A DNA stretch of 64,000 nt from Thermodesulfobacteriota bacterium (GCA_028278625.1 JANQDY010000088.1:1-64000); one strand, 5' to 3'. Positions 25,423 through 34,208 are shown, counted from the stretch's first letter. The notes: generated from the sequence alone by a model not told the origin. Made by a program: numbers and translations.

Positions 25423-25718
25423 CCGCCAAAAAGCCGGTTTTAACAGACAGGAGCTTTTTAGACCCCATAAGTCCGATGCTTAGAGATCTCTGCTATACAC
25501 TGCTGATTCGCATCGATTTCGTGCTGCTCATTGCAGGGGGAGTCCTGCTGGCAACGGGCTATGGGATTGCGGGCTGGGTCTCCCTGGCCGTCGGTGCCCT
25601 GATTCTTCTGGTACGGGCCGGCAAGAAAGGGATGCTCGGGGGCGGTAAAGGCGGCACCGGTGCTGGCTGCACCGGATGCAGCGGCTGCGGCGGATGCAGC
25701 GGTTGCGGGGGTGACTGA
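25413..25718 (+). CDS. Membrane protein with Gly/Cys-repeat tail; candidate modified-peptide precursor
   Basis: 101 residues. Two adjacent hydrophobic helices (about 34-52 and 53-68) precede a basic linker and a tail of GCxGC repeats, GCTGCSGCGGCSGCGGD, with six Cys. Its stop overlaps the start of a radical SAM/SPASM gene (TGATG). Short proteins with Gly-Cys repeat tails encoded beside a radical SAM enzyme are known as candidate peptide-natural-product precursors (for example the SbtA/SbtM type). The two membrane helices are unusual for a precursor, so a metal-binding membrane protein is the alternative. Start uncertain: no good ribosome site. Confidence 0.6.
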   Translation: MPVAAKKPVLTDRSFLDPISPMLRDLCYTLLIRIDFVLLIAGGVLLATGYGIAGWVSLAVGALILLVRAGKKGMLGGGKGGTGAGCTGCSGCGGCSGCGGD

Positions 25719-26791
25719 TGTCCCAGGAGGGTCACGGCCTGTCTGTTCCGCCCTTCCGGGTCCCTCGACGCTTTATTCTCCAATGGCATATCACCGATGT
25801 CTGTAATTCCCATTGTAGGCACTGCTACCGGGATGGGGCCCGGACATCCCGATCCATGGATGATACCCGCAGGCAGGCGGTCATTCATGAATACGAAGAA
25901 CTGCTTGAATGGCTGAGGCGTCATGGCCCGGTACAGGGTCTGATCACCATAACGGGAGGCGAACCCTTCCTGGACCCGGAATTTCCGTCCCTGCTCAGGC
26001 GCCTTCACGGCAAAAAGGAGCGCTTTTCCTTTGCCGTTCTTTCAAACGGAACCCTCATAGATGACGGAATGATCCGCCTGCTGCAATCCTTTCGGCCCCT
26101 GTTCGTGCAGGTGAGCCTGGATGGAATGCGGTCCGTACACGATGGCATTCGGGGGGAGGGCGCCTTTGACGGGGCGGTTCAAGGGATTCGGCGGCTGGTG
26201 GATGCGGGGATCCGCACCCTGGTGTCGTTCACCGCATCCCGCTACAATTATCGGGAGTTGCCCCGGTTGGCGGCCTTTGCGGGGAAACTGGGCGTGGCCA
26301 AGATGTGGACCGACAGAATGGTCCCGTTGGGGCATGGTGGCCGTTCCGCCCATGGGATTCTGTCTCCGAAAGAGGTCTTGGAATATTGCCAGCTGCTGCG
26401 CTCGGCCCGTTTTCGTGCCGGACTTCGCGTCTTCAGGAAGTTTGACGTCTCTGCCGGACGGGCCCTGCAGTTTTTGAAATGCGGCGGAGATCCCTATGAC
26501 TGTAATGCGGGGAAAGGCCTGCTGGCGGTCCTCCCAAACGGAGACGTCTATCCATGCCGCCGACTGCCGGAGAAGGTGGGAAGGATCCCTGAACAGTCCC
26601 TTGCTTCCATTTATGCAGCCAATGAATACTTGCGGGAATTACGCAACCATGGGAAAATCAGCCGAGGATGCGAAGGTTGCCGCTACCGACATACGTGTAG
26701 AGGGGGTGCCAGATGCATGGCCCATTCGGTACACGGAACCGCTTTTGCTGCCGATCCCGGTTGCTGGAAGGCCGCTAGAGGGGGGCGGTAG
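25718..26791 (+). CDS. Radical SAM/SPASM maturase
   Basis: 357 residues. C-N-S-H-C-R-H-C near residue 30 is the CxxxCxxC motif binding the SAM [4Fe-4S] cluster, followed by ITGGEPFLDPEF. The C-terminal SPASM region has CNAGKGLLAVLPNGDVYPC and the late CEGCRYRHTCRGGARC...CW set for auxiliary clusters. The opening FRVPRRFILQWHITDVCN is like maturases that act on Cys-rich peptides. It probably installs crosslinks or heterocycles in the Cys-rich protein encoded directly upstream, whose stop codon overlaps its start. Target and chemistry are inferred from context. Confidence 0.85.
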   Translation: MSQEGHGLSVPPFRVPRRFILQWHITDVCNSHCRHCYRDGARTSRSMDDTRRQAVIHEYEELLEWLRRHGPVQGLITITGGEPFLDPEFPSLLRRLHGKKERFSFAVLSNGTLIDDGMIRLLQSFRPLFVQVSLDGMRSVHDGIRGEGAFDGAVQGIRRLVDAGIRTLVSFTASRYNYRELPRLAAFAGKLGVAKMWTDRMVPLGHGGRSAHGILSPKEVLEYCQLLRSARFRAGLRVFRKFDVSAGRALQFLKCGGDPYDCNAGKGLLAVLPNGDVYPCRRLPEKVGRIPEQSLASIYAANEYLRELRNHGKISRGCEGCRYRHTCRGGARCMAHSVHGTAFAADPGCWKAARGGR

Positions 26792-26859
26792 CCTTCTTTG
26801 CCGTTCCTCGACACGGAACACCGGTTTATCTGTTTTCCGGTGCAAACAGGGAGAAACGA

Positions 26860-27453
26860 ATGATGACTGCAAAAATGAGAATTTCCACTCCATTGGTTCT
26901 GTTGACTTTTCTATGCCTTTTAATGGGTACGACAGGTGGGGTTTATGCAAAAGAGGATGGTGCTTCAAAGGCCGCCATCTCCGGTGCTTCAAAGGCCGCC
27001 ATCTCCGTTGCGAGCACGGCCTTTAAGGATGGCGGCATGATCCCGAGAGACTATTCCTGTGACGGGAGAGATGTCTCTCCACCCTTGTCATGGGCCGGCG
27101 TCCCTGAAGGGGCGAAAAGCCTTGCCCTTCTCTGTGAAGATCCCGATGCGCCCGCGGGTATATGGGTGCACTGGGTGATGTTCAACATCCCGGCAACCGC
27201 CAATGGACTCCCGATGGGGGTCCACCCGGATAAGACTTTGAAGGATGGCGCGAAACAGGGGATCAACAGTTTCAATAAAATCGGATATGGAGGACCGTGC
27301 CCTCCGCGAGGAACCCATCGGTACTATTTCAGAATCTATGCCCTGGATATTGAGCTGTCCCGGAAACCGGGTCTTACCAGGTCCCAACTGCAGAAGGCCA
27401 TGAAGGGGCACATCCTGGGCCAAGGTCAACTCATGGGCCGGTATAAACGATGA
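26860..27453 (+). CDS. YbhB/YbcL family (PEBP-like) secreted protein
   Basis: 197 residues. A signal peptide ends near residue 30 (LLTFLCLLMGTTGGVYA). The PEBP fold follows: SPPLSWAGVPEGAKSLALLCEDPDAP, WVHWVMFNIP, GPCPPRGTHRYYFRIYALD. Bacterial members are periplasmic proteins of uncertain function related to Raf kinase inhibitor proteins. The mature N-terminus carries an exact 8-residue tandem duplication (GASKAAIS twice) due to a 24-bp repeat. AGGGAG precedes the ATG. Confidence 0.88.
   Translation: MMTAKMRISTPLVLLTFLCLLMGTTGGVYAKEDGASKAAISGASKAAISVASTAFKDGGMIPRDYSCDGRDVSPPLSWAGVPEGAKSLALLCEDPDAPAGIWVHWVMFNIPATANGLPMGVHPDKTLKDGAKQGINSFNKIGYGGPCPPRGTHRYYFRIYALDIELSRKPGLTRSQLQKAMKGHILGQGQLMGRYKR
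26959..27006 (+). repeat. Exact 24-bp tandem duplication
   Basis: Two perfect copies (26959-26982, 26983-27006) inside the YbhB-like gene, in frame, extending the linker after the signal peptide by eight residues. Exact identity implies a recent slippage event. Confidence 0.9.
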
Positions 27454-27492
27454 AGGGATTCCGAAAAACCAGGATATTGAGGGGGATCTGTT

Positions 27493-27909
27493 ATGGAAGC
27501 GTCGGTTGAATTGAAGGAGCTTTATGTCCAGTGCTGCAATGCCATCTCAAAGGGAGACGATGGGTTTTTCAAACGCCATTTCTCAATAAAGGACGGCGTG
27601 CTTGCCATCGGTACGGACCCAGCGGAATGGTGGGTCGGTTACAAGGCCATTACCGGGGTATTCGAAGCCCAGTTGCGGGAGTTGGGTGGTGTCGAGGTTC
27701 TCGCGGACGCCCCGGAGGCTTATCAGGATGGCCCGGTCGGCTGGGTGGGGGGGCAGCCCTTTCTGAGAATGCCGGACGGCACGGAGATGCGGTTCCGATT
27801 GACCGTTGTCTTTCAAAAAGATGAGGGCCACTGGAAGATCGTTCAATGGCATTTCTCAAGTGGCGTTTCCAATGCGGATTTGATCGGCGAGGCCCTGACC
27901 ACCCAATAG
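27493..27909 (+). CDS. NTF2-like/SnoaL-type domain protein
   Basis: 138 residues matching SnoaL-like proteins: an N-terminal helix pair (LKELYVQCCNAISKGDDGFFKRHFS), WWVGYKAITGVFEAQLRELGG, then four strands ending RLTVVFQKDEGHWKIVQWHFSSGVSN. Such single-domain proteins are a cone-shaped pocket of varied, often unknown use. No partner is evident. GGGGGATC precedes the ATG. Confidence 0.75.
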   Translation: MEASVELKELYVQCCNAISKGDDGFFKRHFSIKDGVLAIGTDPAEWWVGYKAITGVFEAQLRELGGVEVLADAPEAYQDGPVGWVGGQPFLRMPDGTEMRFRLTVVFQKDEGHWKIVQWHFSSGVSNADLIGEALTTQ

Positions 27910-27976
27910 ACCTCCAGGCGCGTCTGGTTCGGCGGGTTAATGAAAGAGCATTTTAGCATCGAATGAAAAGGTCTTT

Positions 27977-28402
27977 TCACTGGGGATTCCCAAATAGGGA
28001 GAGTTGTCTGCTCCCTCCCTTTGGCGCTTCTTTTTCAAGGTTCCAGCTTCCCGCCATTTCGTTTTCAACCCAATCCATAATGACCGTGACCACGTAGGCG
28101 ACTTCATGTCGGCTCAGGACTTTTCCCTGAGGGATGCCGTGCCATTTGCGCAGGCATTTTCTGCAGCAGGTGGCGGTGGCATGCTGCGCCATGAAGACCG
28201 GATGTCCCTTCATGGGCGTCTGCTTTCCGTCCCCTAAAGGGGTGGCGGGGGCCAGTCTTTGGGTCACAAAGTTAAGGGCATGCGCTTGAATCCTTTTCAA
28301 GCCCCGTTTGCGGGCGTACTCCTTATCACGGGTCCCAAGGCGAAAACGGCTTCTGAAAGGCGAACCACGAAGACGCTCTTTGAGCTGTTCACGGACTCTC
28401 AT
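27977..28402 (-). CDS. DUF4186 family protein
   Basis: 141 residues. QHATATCCRKCLRKWHGIP followed by LSRHEVAYVVTVIMDWVENEM is the conserved core of DUF4186, a small domain with a CCxxC pair (likely metal-binding) and unknown function. Its ATG overlaps the tatD stop (ATGA), so the two are co-translated. The first 35 residues are Arg-rich. Confidence 0.8.
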   Translation of the reverse strand: MRVREQLKERLRGSPFRSRFRLGTRDKEYARKRGLKRIQAHALNFVTQRLAPATPLGDGKQTPMKGHPVFMAQHATATCCRKCLRKWHGIPQGKVLSRHEVAYVVTVIMDWVENEMAGSWNLEKEAPKGGSRQLSLFGNPQ

Positions 28403-29172
28403 AGCAGACGCTCACCATAAAGGCGCAATGTGTTTTCAAATACCCTATGGACGACTTCCTCTTCGGGGACCGATTTCAATTCCGCAATGGTCCGGATGGC
28501 CATACGGATGTTGGCCGGCTCATTGCGTGTTTTGGGATCCGGTCCCAGGACCGGGCTGTCCGTTTCCACCAGGAGGCTTGTGAGGGGAAGCCGCCTGACC
28601 AGTTTTTGCTTCTGGGGGGATCTCATAACGGATGGCGGAATGGAAAAGAAGTAGCCGGCCTCGACCCCGGGCAGAGCCGCCGATGCCTTGCCGTCAAAGG
28701 CGTGGAGCTGGACCCGTCGCACCCCCCGTTCCAGCAGCAACCGAATGGCGTGGCGGCCAGCGGACCGGGAGTGGACATTCAGGGGAAGATCCAGCTCCAG
28801 GGAGAGATCCATAAAGCGGGAGAATATTCCCCGCTGGCGCTCCCTGTCTTTTTCGCCCTTGATCTTCCAGTAATCGAGACCCGCTTCGCCGATGGCCCAC
28901 AGACGATGTCGGTTTGCGCGAATAAGATCGATCATCCGGTCCGCCGCCTCCTGGTCCAGATGTGTCGGATAGAGTCCCGCCGCCGGACGGATCATGGAGA
29001 ACCGTTCCCCCATATCCAGGTTCTTCCGTGCGTCTTTTACCGTTTCAGAAACAGCCACAATGGCCGATACCCCTGCCGTCCGTGCCCTCATCAAGACCGC
29101 TTCCCGGTCCGGATCGAAATCAGCATCACAGATATGGGCGTGGGTGTCTATGATGGGGGGCATATGGTCCAT
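28399..29172 (-). CDS. TatD-family metal-dependent DNase
   Basis: 257 residues, usual TatD length. Metal ligands: DTHAHICD near the start, GEAGLDYW, NVHSRSAG, LHAFDG and ETDSP, giving the TIM-barrel amidohydrolase-like nuclease. TatD proteins are 3'-5' exonucleases/deoxyribonucleases used in repair and quality control. ATG at 29172 or the second Met at 29163. Translationally coupled to the DUF4186 gene. Confidence 0.88.
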   Translation of the reverse strand: MDHMPPIIDTHAHICDADFDPDREAVLMRARTAGVSAIVAVSETVKDARKNLDMGERFSMIRPAAGLYPTHLDQEAADRMIDLIRANRHRLWAIGEAGLDYWKIKGEKDRERQRGIFSRFMDLSLELDLPLNVHSRSAGRHAIRLLLERGVRRVQLHAFDGKASAALPGVEAGYFFSIPPSVMRSPQKQKLVRRLPLTSLLVETDSPVLGPDPKTRNEPANIRMAIRTIAELKSVPEEEVVHRVFENTLRLYGERLL

Positions 29173-29438
29173 TCGGTTGTATTCTTAAAGAGCGCCGTCC
29201 ATGAAACGGCGTAGAATTTCAGGTGCGGACGTCACTTGGGCTGCAATGATTAGCATCAAGGTAGGCAAAGGTCAAGGGATAGCTGAACCCATATGGGTAT
29301 TTTGCGGTTGCCCCGCGGATGCCTCATTGTCGTGAACCGGGGGGAATTATATGGAATCATTGGTTTTAGGAAAGCATATTCAAAAAGATCGCCTATTGCC
29401 TGAAAGGCGAAAACGTAAACCGCTTATTTCAAAATGTA
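29173..29438. other. Noncoding stretch ahead of the signalling cluster
   Basis: About 265 bp without a gene. TCGCCT/AGGCGA (about 29389-29411) can form a small stem. Nothing else is supported. Confidence 0.4.
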
Positions 29439-29484
29439 TTGACATGAAACATTTGAAGTGTTATATATTGTTTCGTAATGTTTC
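29439..29484 (+). promoter_or_regulatory. Sigma-70 promoter with flanking inverted repeat
   Basis: TTGACA (29439-29444), 17-bp spacer, TATATA (29462-29467). GAAACATT (29446-29453) and AATGTTTC (29477-29484) are perfect inverted arms on both sides of the -10, a likely operator. It drives the regulator gene starting at 29505. Confidence 0.6.
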
Positions 29485-29504
29485 GAAAGCCATGGTGACG
29501 CCTC

Positions 29505-30947
29505 GTGAAATTGTCGTATATCGAAGAAGAAAAAGATGGGCACGATGACGTGTCCTTCGGTAGGGTAAGTGGACTGTTCGGCGTGCCAATCGAGTTGCCC
29601 GCCATCATGGACCAATTGTCCCTGGGAATCGCTATTATGGATCCGTTCCGCCGAATCCTGTTCCTGAACAGCCGTATTGAAGCGTTGACCGGGTTCATGA
29701 GGTATGACGTTTGGGGCGTCCCTTGTCGTAACGTCCTTCGTTCTAACCTCTGCGGCTCCAACTGTCCCCTGATCGCGGCCGAGCGGGAAAAGACACCCGT
29801 CGGCATTGAAGGCAACATCATCAATTACGACCGTCAGAAGATACCAGTACGATTGACCGCAACTGCGTTGCGCGACAAGGACGGGCGGCTCGTGGGTTTT
29901 ATGGAAACGATTGAAGATCTAAGGCCCGCCCAGGGCACGGGAGGGGACGCGCAGAAGATCGACAGTCTCGGGCGAATCATCGGTCGAAGCGCAAAGATGA
30001 AAGAACTGTTCCGTCTTATCCCAGTGGTCGCCCAAACCGATTCCTCGCTTCTAATTACGGGAGAGACAGGCACAGGAAAAGATGTGCTTGCAGAGGAAAT
30101 TCACAAGGCCTCCGACCGCGCCGAAGGTCCGTTCGTTAAAATCAACTGTGGGGCTTTGCCCGAGAACCTGCTTGAGTCCGAGCTTTTCGGTCACAAAAAG
30201 GGTGCATTTACCGGGGCGGTTGGCGATAAAATGGGGCGACTCAGGCTGGCCCATCAGGGAACGCTTTATCTTACGGAAATCGGCGATCTTCCCCTACCGC
30301 TTCAGGTCAAACTGCTGACCTTTCTGGATGACAAGATCGTTTTTCCCCTGGGGAGCACCGACGGTTTTCAAGCCGATGTGCGGGTCATTGCCGCCACACA
30401 CCGCAATCTGGAACGTATGGTGAAGGAGGGACTTTTCAGGCAGGACCTCTTGTTTCGACTGAATGTGGTGCGTTTTCACTTGCCCCCACTCAGGGAGAGG
30501 GGACAAGACATCCGTTTACTGCTGGATCATTTTCTGAAACTCTACATCGGACGTTTCGGTAAGCAAATCAAGGCATTTTCCGCTTCTGCTCACCAGTTTT
30601 TGTTGAATTTCACCTATCCCGGAAATGTGCGGGAACTAAGAAACATCATCGAATATGCAGCCAGTATCTGTTCCGTGGATACGATCGGAATGGAGCACCT
30701 CCCGACCTATCTCACTGAAGAAACAACCGCATGGGGCGAAACCGGATTCGAATCCCAAGAGATGTTCGAGGGAGAGCGCCCCGCCCGGAAACAGACAGAG
30801 GGACAAAGTTGGTCGGATATTCAGAGGCAACTCATTATCGACACCCTTCTCAAGGCCAACGGCCATAAAAGCAAGGCGGCCGAGATCCTGGGGTGGGGGC
30901 GCAGCACACTATGGCGTAAGATGAAGCAGTACGGACTCGATGCATAA
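29505..30947 (+). CDS. PAS-AAA+-Fis enhancer-binding regulator with altered Walker B
   Basis: 480 residues. PAS domain (about 30-140) with three cysteines, C74, C83 and C87 (CxxxCP end), which could bind a metal or sense redox. The AAA+ domain has Walker A GETGTGKD (186-193), the sigma-54 contact loop GAFTGA (233-238), and the arginine-finger region FRQDLLFRLNV. Walker B reads LYLTEIGD: T257 stands where nearly all family members have Asp. The C-terminus is a Fis-type helix-turn-helix (KSKAAEILGWGRSTLWRKMKQYG). Starts with GTG. It should activate sigma-54 promoters; a perfect -24/-12 element lies 3 kb downstream. Confidence 0.88.
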   Translation: MKLSYIEEEKDGHDDVSFGRVSGLFGVPIELPAIMDQLSLGIAIMDPFRRILFLNSRIEALTGFMRYDVWGVPCRNVLRSNLCGSNCPLIAAEREKTPVGIEGNIINYDRQKIPVRLTATALRDKDGRLVGFMETIEDLRPAQGTGGDAQKIDSLGRIIGRSAKMKELFRLIPVVAQTDSSLLITGETGTGKDVLAEEIHKASDRAEGPFVKINCGALPENLLESELFGHKKGAFTGAVGDKMGRLRLAHQGTLYLTEIGDLPLPLQVKLLTFLDDKIVFPLGSTDGFQADVRVIAATHRNLERMVKEGLFRQDLLFRLNVVRFHLPPLRERGQDIRLLLDHFLKLYIGRFGKQIKAFSASAHQFLLNFTYPGNVRELRNIIEYAASICSVDTIGMEHLPTYLTEETTAWGETGFESQEMFEGERPARKQTEGQSWSDIQRQLIIDTLLKANGHKSKAAEILGWGRSTLWRKMKQYGLDA

Positions 30948-31306
30948 TGGCTGAAAAACTACTGGTTACCTTGTCTGAAAAGGATGTGGCGTCGAGGTTT
31001 GATCTGACAACGGAAGTCTTGATTGCCTCTTTCGAGGAAAAAGGGATGGACGCTCAGACCAAAACCGTTGTGCTGGCTCATCCCTCTCCCGAGGACCTCT
31101 GCCAGTTGATTCTGACGGAAGGCATCGACGTGGTCGTTTGCGGCGGTATCGAAGAGGAGTATTTCGATTACCTGACCTGGAAAAAGGTGCGGGTTCTGGA
31201 TTCGGTGATGGGTCCATGGGAACGCGCCCTTTCTTATTTCGAAAAAGGCACCCTTACCCCCGGGGAAATCCTGGTGGATCGGCCTAAAAGGAAACTCGAT
31301 GTCTGA
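30947..31306 (+). CDS. NifX/NifB-C-terminal-like (FeMo-cofactor-binding fold) protein
   Basis: 119 residues. LILTEGIDVVVCGGIEEEYFDYLTWKKVRVLDSVMGPWERALSYFEKGTL fits the second half of the dinitrogenase iron-molybdenum cofactor family, as in NifX and small MTH1175-like proteins. No nitrogenase genes are present, so cofactor binding is not implied; in this setting it may act as a small sensor or adaptor. It begins at the stop of the regulator gene and overlaps the histidine kinase start by 8 bp. Confidence 0.6.
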   Translation: MAEKLLVTLSEKDVASRFDLTTEVLIASFEEKGMDAQTKTVVLAHPSPEDLCQLILTEGIDVVVCGGIEEEYFDYLTWKKVRVLDSVMGPWERALSYFEKGTLTPGEILVDRPKRKLDV

Positions 31307-33041
31307 GAGATGGTTCAATAATCCTGTTTCCAGTCTGTTGAAATTTTTGTCGTTTCCCCTGGACGCGGAATCCCCCCTGATCCACAAAATCCTTCGGCGG
31401 AATATGATCATCATTATGAGCCTGGTGACCATCATCCCCCTGTTCATGATGGCCATGATAAACCATTACTCATACCAGTCGGCGTTGAAGCGGGAAATCA
31501 TCCTGCCCCTCGAGACCTTGGTCAACAAGACAAAACATTCCTTTGAACTCATAACTGCCGAACGCCTTTCGGCGGTGAAATTTGTCGCATCGGCTTACAG
31601 CTTCGAGCAGCTGGCCGATCAGGCGGAACTCCGCCGTATTTTTCGTGTTATGCGGCAGGAGTTCGGCGGGTTCGTGGACCTGGGCCTGATCGACCCTTCA
31701 GGCTTGCAGGTCAGCTATGTGGGACCCTACGAACTCAGCGGTAAGACGTACAAAGATCAGGACTGGTTCAAGGAGGTGATGGTCCGTGGGGAGCATGTCA
31801 GCGATGTCTTTATGGGGTATCGGAAATTTCCCCACATGGTAATGGCCGTGAAGCACGAAGACGAGGACGGCAAACAATGGATCCTCCGAGCGACCATCGA
31901 CACGGATTTGTTCAACAACCTCATTGCATCCATGGGACTGGATTCTACTAGCGACGCGTTTTTGGTCAGCCGGTCGGGTGTCCTGCAAACCACATCCCGT
32001 TTTTATGGAAAAGTCCTGGATCTTCTTCCCATGGATATGCCGGTCATAAGCCGTAAAGCAACCGTGGTGGAAACCATAGATTCCAAAAACGACGAGCTCC
32101 TGATGGCCTATGCCTACTTCGATTCCCCGTCTTTTGTTCTCATGCTCGTCAAACCGAGAAGCGAAGTTCTTCACAACTGGTACGCACTGAAGATTGAAAT
32201 ACTCTTTATTTTGGTGGCTGGCACGATCCTTATTTTTCTCGTTGTGTTCAGAATAACGGATCTTCTTGTCAAACGGATAGAAGAGTCGGACCGTCGGCGG
32301 TTGATGGGTTTTCGGGAATTGCAGCACACCAATAAACTGGCTTCCATCGGCAGGCTGGCCGCGGGAGTGGCTCACGAGATCAACAACCCAATGGCCATTA
32401 TAAATGAAAAAGCCGGTCTGATGGAAGACCTCCTGTTAACTGTTCAGAACTTCGAAAAAAAGGCGCGGTTCCTCGAGTTGACGGCCTCCATCAAGCAGTC
32501 GGTCGAACGTTGCCGCAACATCACCCACCGCCTCCTGGGCTTTGCGCGCCGCATGGACGCGCAGATCGAAGCTGTGGATCTAAACGAAGTTATCCAGGAG
32601 GTCTATGGTTTTATGGAAAAAGAGGCCTTTCACCGTAGTATCGAAGTCCGGTTGGAATTGACAGAAGACCTGCCCGACGTCCTCGCGGATCACGGCCAGT
32701 TGCAGCAGGCGTTTCTAAATGTCCTCAATAACGCATTTTCTGCTGTTGAGGACGGGGGCGAAATCACTGTCACCACCCGGGAGCACGACAAGGATTTTGT
32801 CCTCGCATCCATAAGGGACAACGGCAGTGGCATGTCCGAAGAGACGCGCCAGAGAATCTTTGATCCGTTCTTTTCAACCCACCGGCAGGGTGAGGGAACG
32901 GGCCTTGGGCTCTCCATCACATACGGCATCATCCAGAAGATGGGGGGACGTATTGAAGTCGAGAGCGAAGAAGGACAGGGAACCACCTTTATCTTCTACC
33001 TGCCCAAGAAAGCGGGAAAAAAGCATGGAGGCATAGAATGA
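31299..33041 (+). CDS. Cache-domain sensor histidine kinase
   Basis: 580 residues. Two transmembrane helices (about 38-58 and 303-325) flank a double-Cache sensor (FVDLGLIDPSGLQVSYVGPYELSGKTYKDQDWF). HisKA follows with the phosphoacceptor His in LAAGVAHEINNPMAI, and a HATPase domain with all boxes (NVLNNAFSAV, DNGSGMSEE, GTGLGLSI). It is membrane-bound, senses a small periplasmic ligand and autophosphorylates. ATGA overlap with the receiver gene downstream. Confidence 0.93.
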   Translation: MSERWFNNPVSSLLKFLSFPLDAESPLIHKILRRNMIIIMSLVTIIPLFMMAMINHYSYQSALKREIILPLETLVNKTKHSFELITAERLSAVKFVASAYSFEQLADQAELRRIFRVMRQEFGGFVDLGLIDPSGLQVSYVGPYELSGKTYKDQDWFKEVMVRGEHVSDVFMGYRKFPHMVMAVKHEDEDGKQWILRATIDTDLFNNLIASMGLDSTSDAFLVSRSGVLQTTSRFYGKVLDLLPMDMPVISRKATVVETIDSKNDELLMAYAYFDSPSFVLMLVKPRSEVLHNWYALKIEILFILVAGTILIFLVVFRITDLLVKRIEESDRRRLMGFRELQHTNKLASIGRLAAGVAHEINNPMAIINEKAGLMEDLLLTVQNFEKKARFLELTASIKQSVERCRNITHRLLGFARRMDAQIEAVDLNEVIQEVYGFMEKEAFHRSIEVRLELTEDLPDVLADHGQLQQAFLNVLNNAFSAVEDGGEITVTTREHDKDFVLASIRDNGSGMSEETRQRIFDPFFSTHRQGEGTGLGLSITYGIIQKMGGRIEVESEEGQGTTFIFYLPKKAGKKHGGIE

Positions 33042-33421
33042 CCCAACTGAAAGTGCTTTTGGTGGATGACGAGGATGAATTTGTCACCACTCTGGCCGAA
33101 AGGCTTCAAATCAGAGGCATAGAGACGATCGTCGCTTTTGACGGCGAACGGGCACTTCAAATCGTAGAAACCGAAGATCCTCCTGTTGTGGTCCTGGATG
33201 TGATGATGCCCGGCCTCGGCGGACTCGACGCCCTGAAGCATATCAAGAGAGATCATCCTCGAACGCAGGTCATCCTGTTGACCGGCCACGGGTCCACCAG
33301 TGACGGTATCAGGGGGATGCGCATGGGCGCCTTTGACTATATCATGAAACCGGTCCAGATCGAAGAATTGATCGGGAAAATGAACGAGGCTTTTGAGGCA
33401 TCGAAACAGGAAACTCCTTGA
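33038..33421 (+). CDS. Single-domain response regulator
   Basis: 127 residues, receiver domain only: VDDEDEF acidic pocket, phosphoacceptor Asp in VVVLDVMMPG, Thr in ILLTGHGS, Lys in IMKPVQ. With no output domain it must pass phosphate or act by protein contact. Start ATG overlaps the kinase stop; GGAGG upstream. Likely partner of the kinase encoded just before it. Confidence 0.92.
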   Translation: MTQLKVLLVDDEDEFVTTLAERLQIRGIETIVAFDGERALQIVETEDPPVVVLDVMMPGLGGLDALKHIKRDHPRTQVILLTGHGSTSDGIRGMRMGAFDYIMKPVQIEELIGKMNEAFEASKQETP

Positions 33422-34095
33422 AACAAGCCGATGAAATGTCAAAGGACCGGGAAATCGCCTTTTTGGGTAGAATGACCGCCGGCATCAGCCATGAACTGAT
33501 GAATGTTCTGGCGATTATCCGTGAACGATCCGGGCTGATAGAAGATCTAATGGCCCTGGATAAAAAGGCTGAACTTCCTTATCGCGACAAACTTGATGTG
33601 ACCCTGAAAAGCATTCGAGAGCAGGTGGGGCGAGGGATTGCGGTTGGTGAGATATTGAACGGGCTCGCCCACAGTATGGATGAATCCCGGGCGAGGCTCG
33701 TCGTGGACGATCTTCTGGGGCGGATCGTTTTTCTGATGCACCGCTTTGCCCGGCTCGAGAGGATTGAAATAAAGGTCGTGGCCACGGAACAACCCCTGAC
33801 CGTTAATACGGACCCCTTTCGTATCCTCCTGGTTCTTGCGGCATGCATTGAATATTGCATGGATCGAACAGAAGCCGGTGGCGAAATCGCTCTCCAAGGC
33901 ATGCCGGCGCAGGAGGGGACGATCCTCCGTTGTTTTGTGTGTCGGGGAGCGTGTCATGTGGAGAGCGCCGAGACCATTCTAGACCTGCGGGATCGTCTGC
34001 GCGACCCTATCGAGCGGCTCCGGGCTCGAATCAATCTTCTCAATGCCGACAACCAGGTCGGCCTGGAATTGTTCCTGCCCCAAAGCACTGCATAA
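33418..34095 (+). CDS. HisKA protein with degenerate ATPase domain
   Basis: 225 residues. A clear H-box, GRMTAGISHELMNVLAIIRERSG, in a two-helix dimerisation domain. The catalytic half has lost its N-box (LVLAACIEYCMDRT, no Asn) and has no recognisable G1 or G2 box, so it should not bind ATP. It could be a histidine phosphotransfer module or a kinase-dead dimerisation partner in this cluster. TTG start overlaps the stop of the receiver gene (TTGA); an internal ATG is possible. Confidence 0.75.
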   Translation: MKQADEMSKDREIAFLGRMTAGISHELMNVLAIIRERSGLIEDLMALDKKAELPYRDKLDVTLKSIREQVGRGIAVGEILNGLAHSMDESRARLVVDDLLGRIVFLMHRFARLERIEIKVVATEQPLTVNTDPFRILLVLAACIEYCMDRTEAGGEIALQGMPAQEGTILRCFVCRGACHVESAETILDLRDRLRDPIERLRARINLLNADNQVGLELFLPQSTA

Positions 34096-34208
34096 TACGT
34101 TTCATATCGTATCATACCGTTCTACCCGCAACGTTTCACAATGATTCAATAAGTATCATTCCCATATCTATTTTTTATAACTATCTGTAATAGCTAATGA
34201 TAATAATT

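Noticed and set aside
25716..25718. TGA after the Cys-rich tail read as selenocysteine
   Set aside because: The TGA overlaps the ATG of the radical SAM gene, and the frame beyond it has no family resemblance. The tail reads as complete without it.
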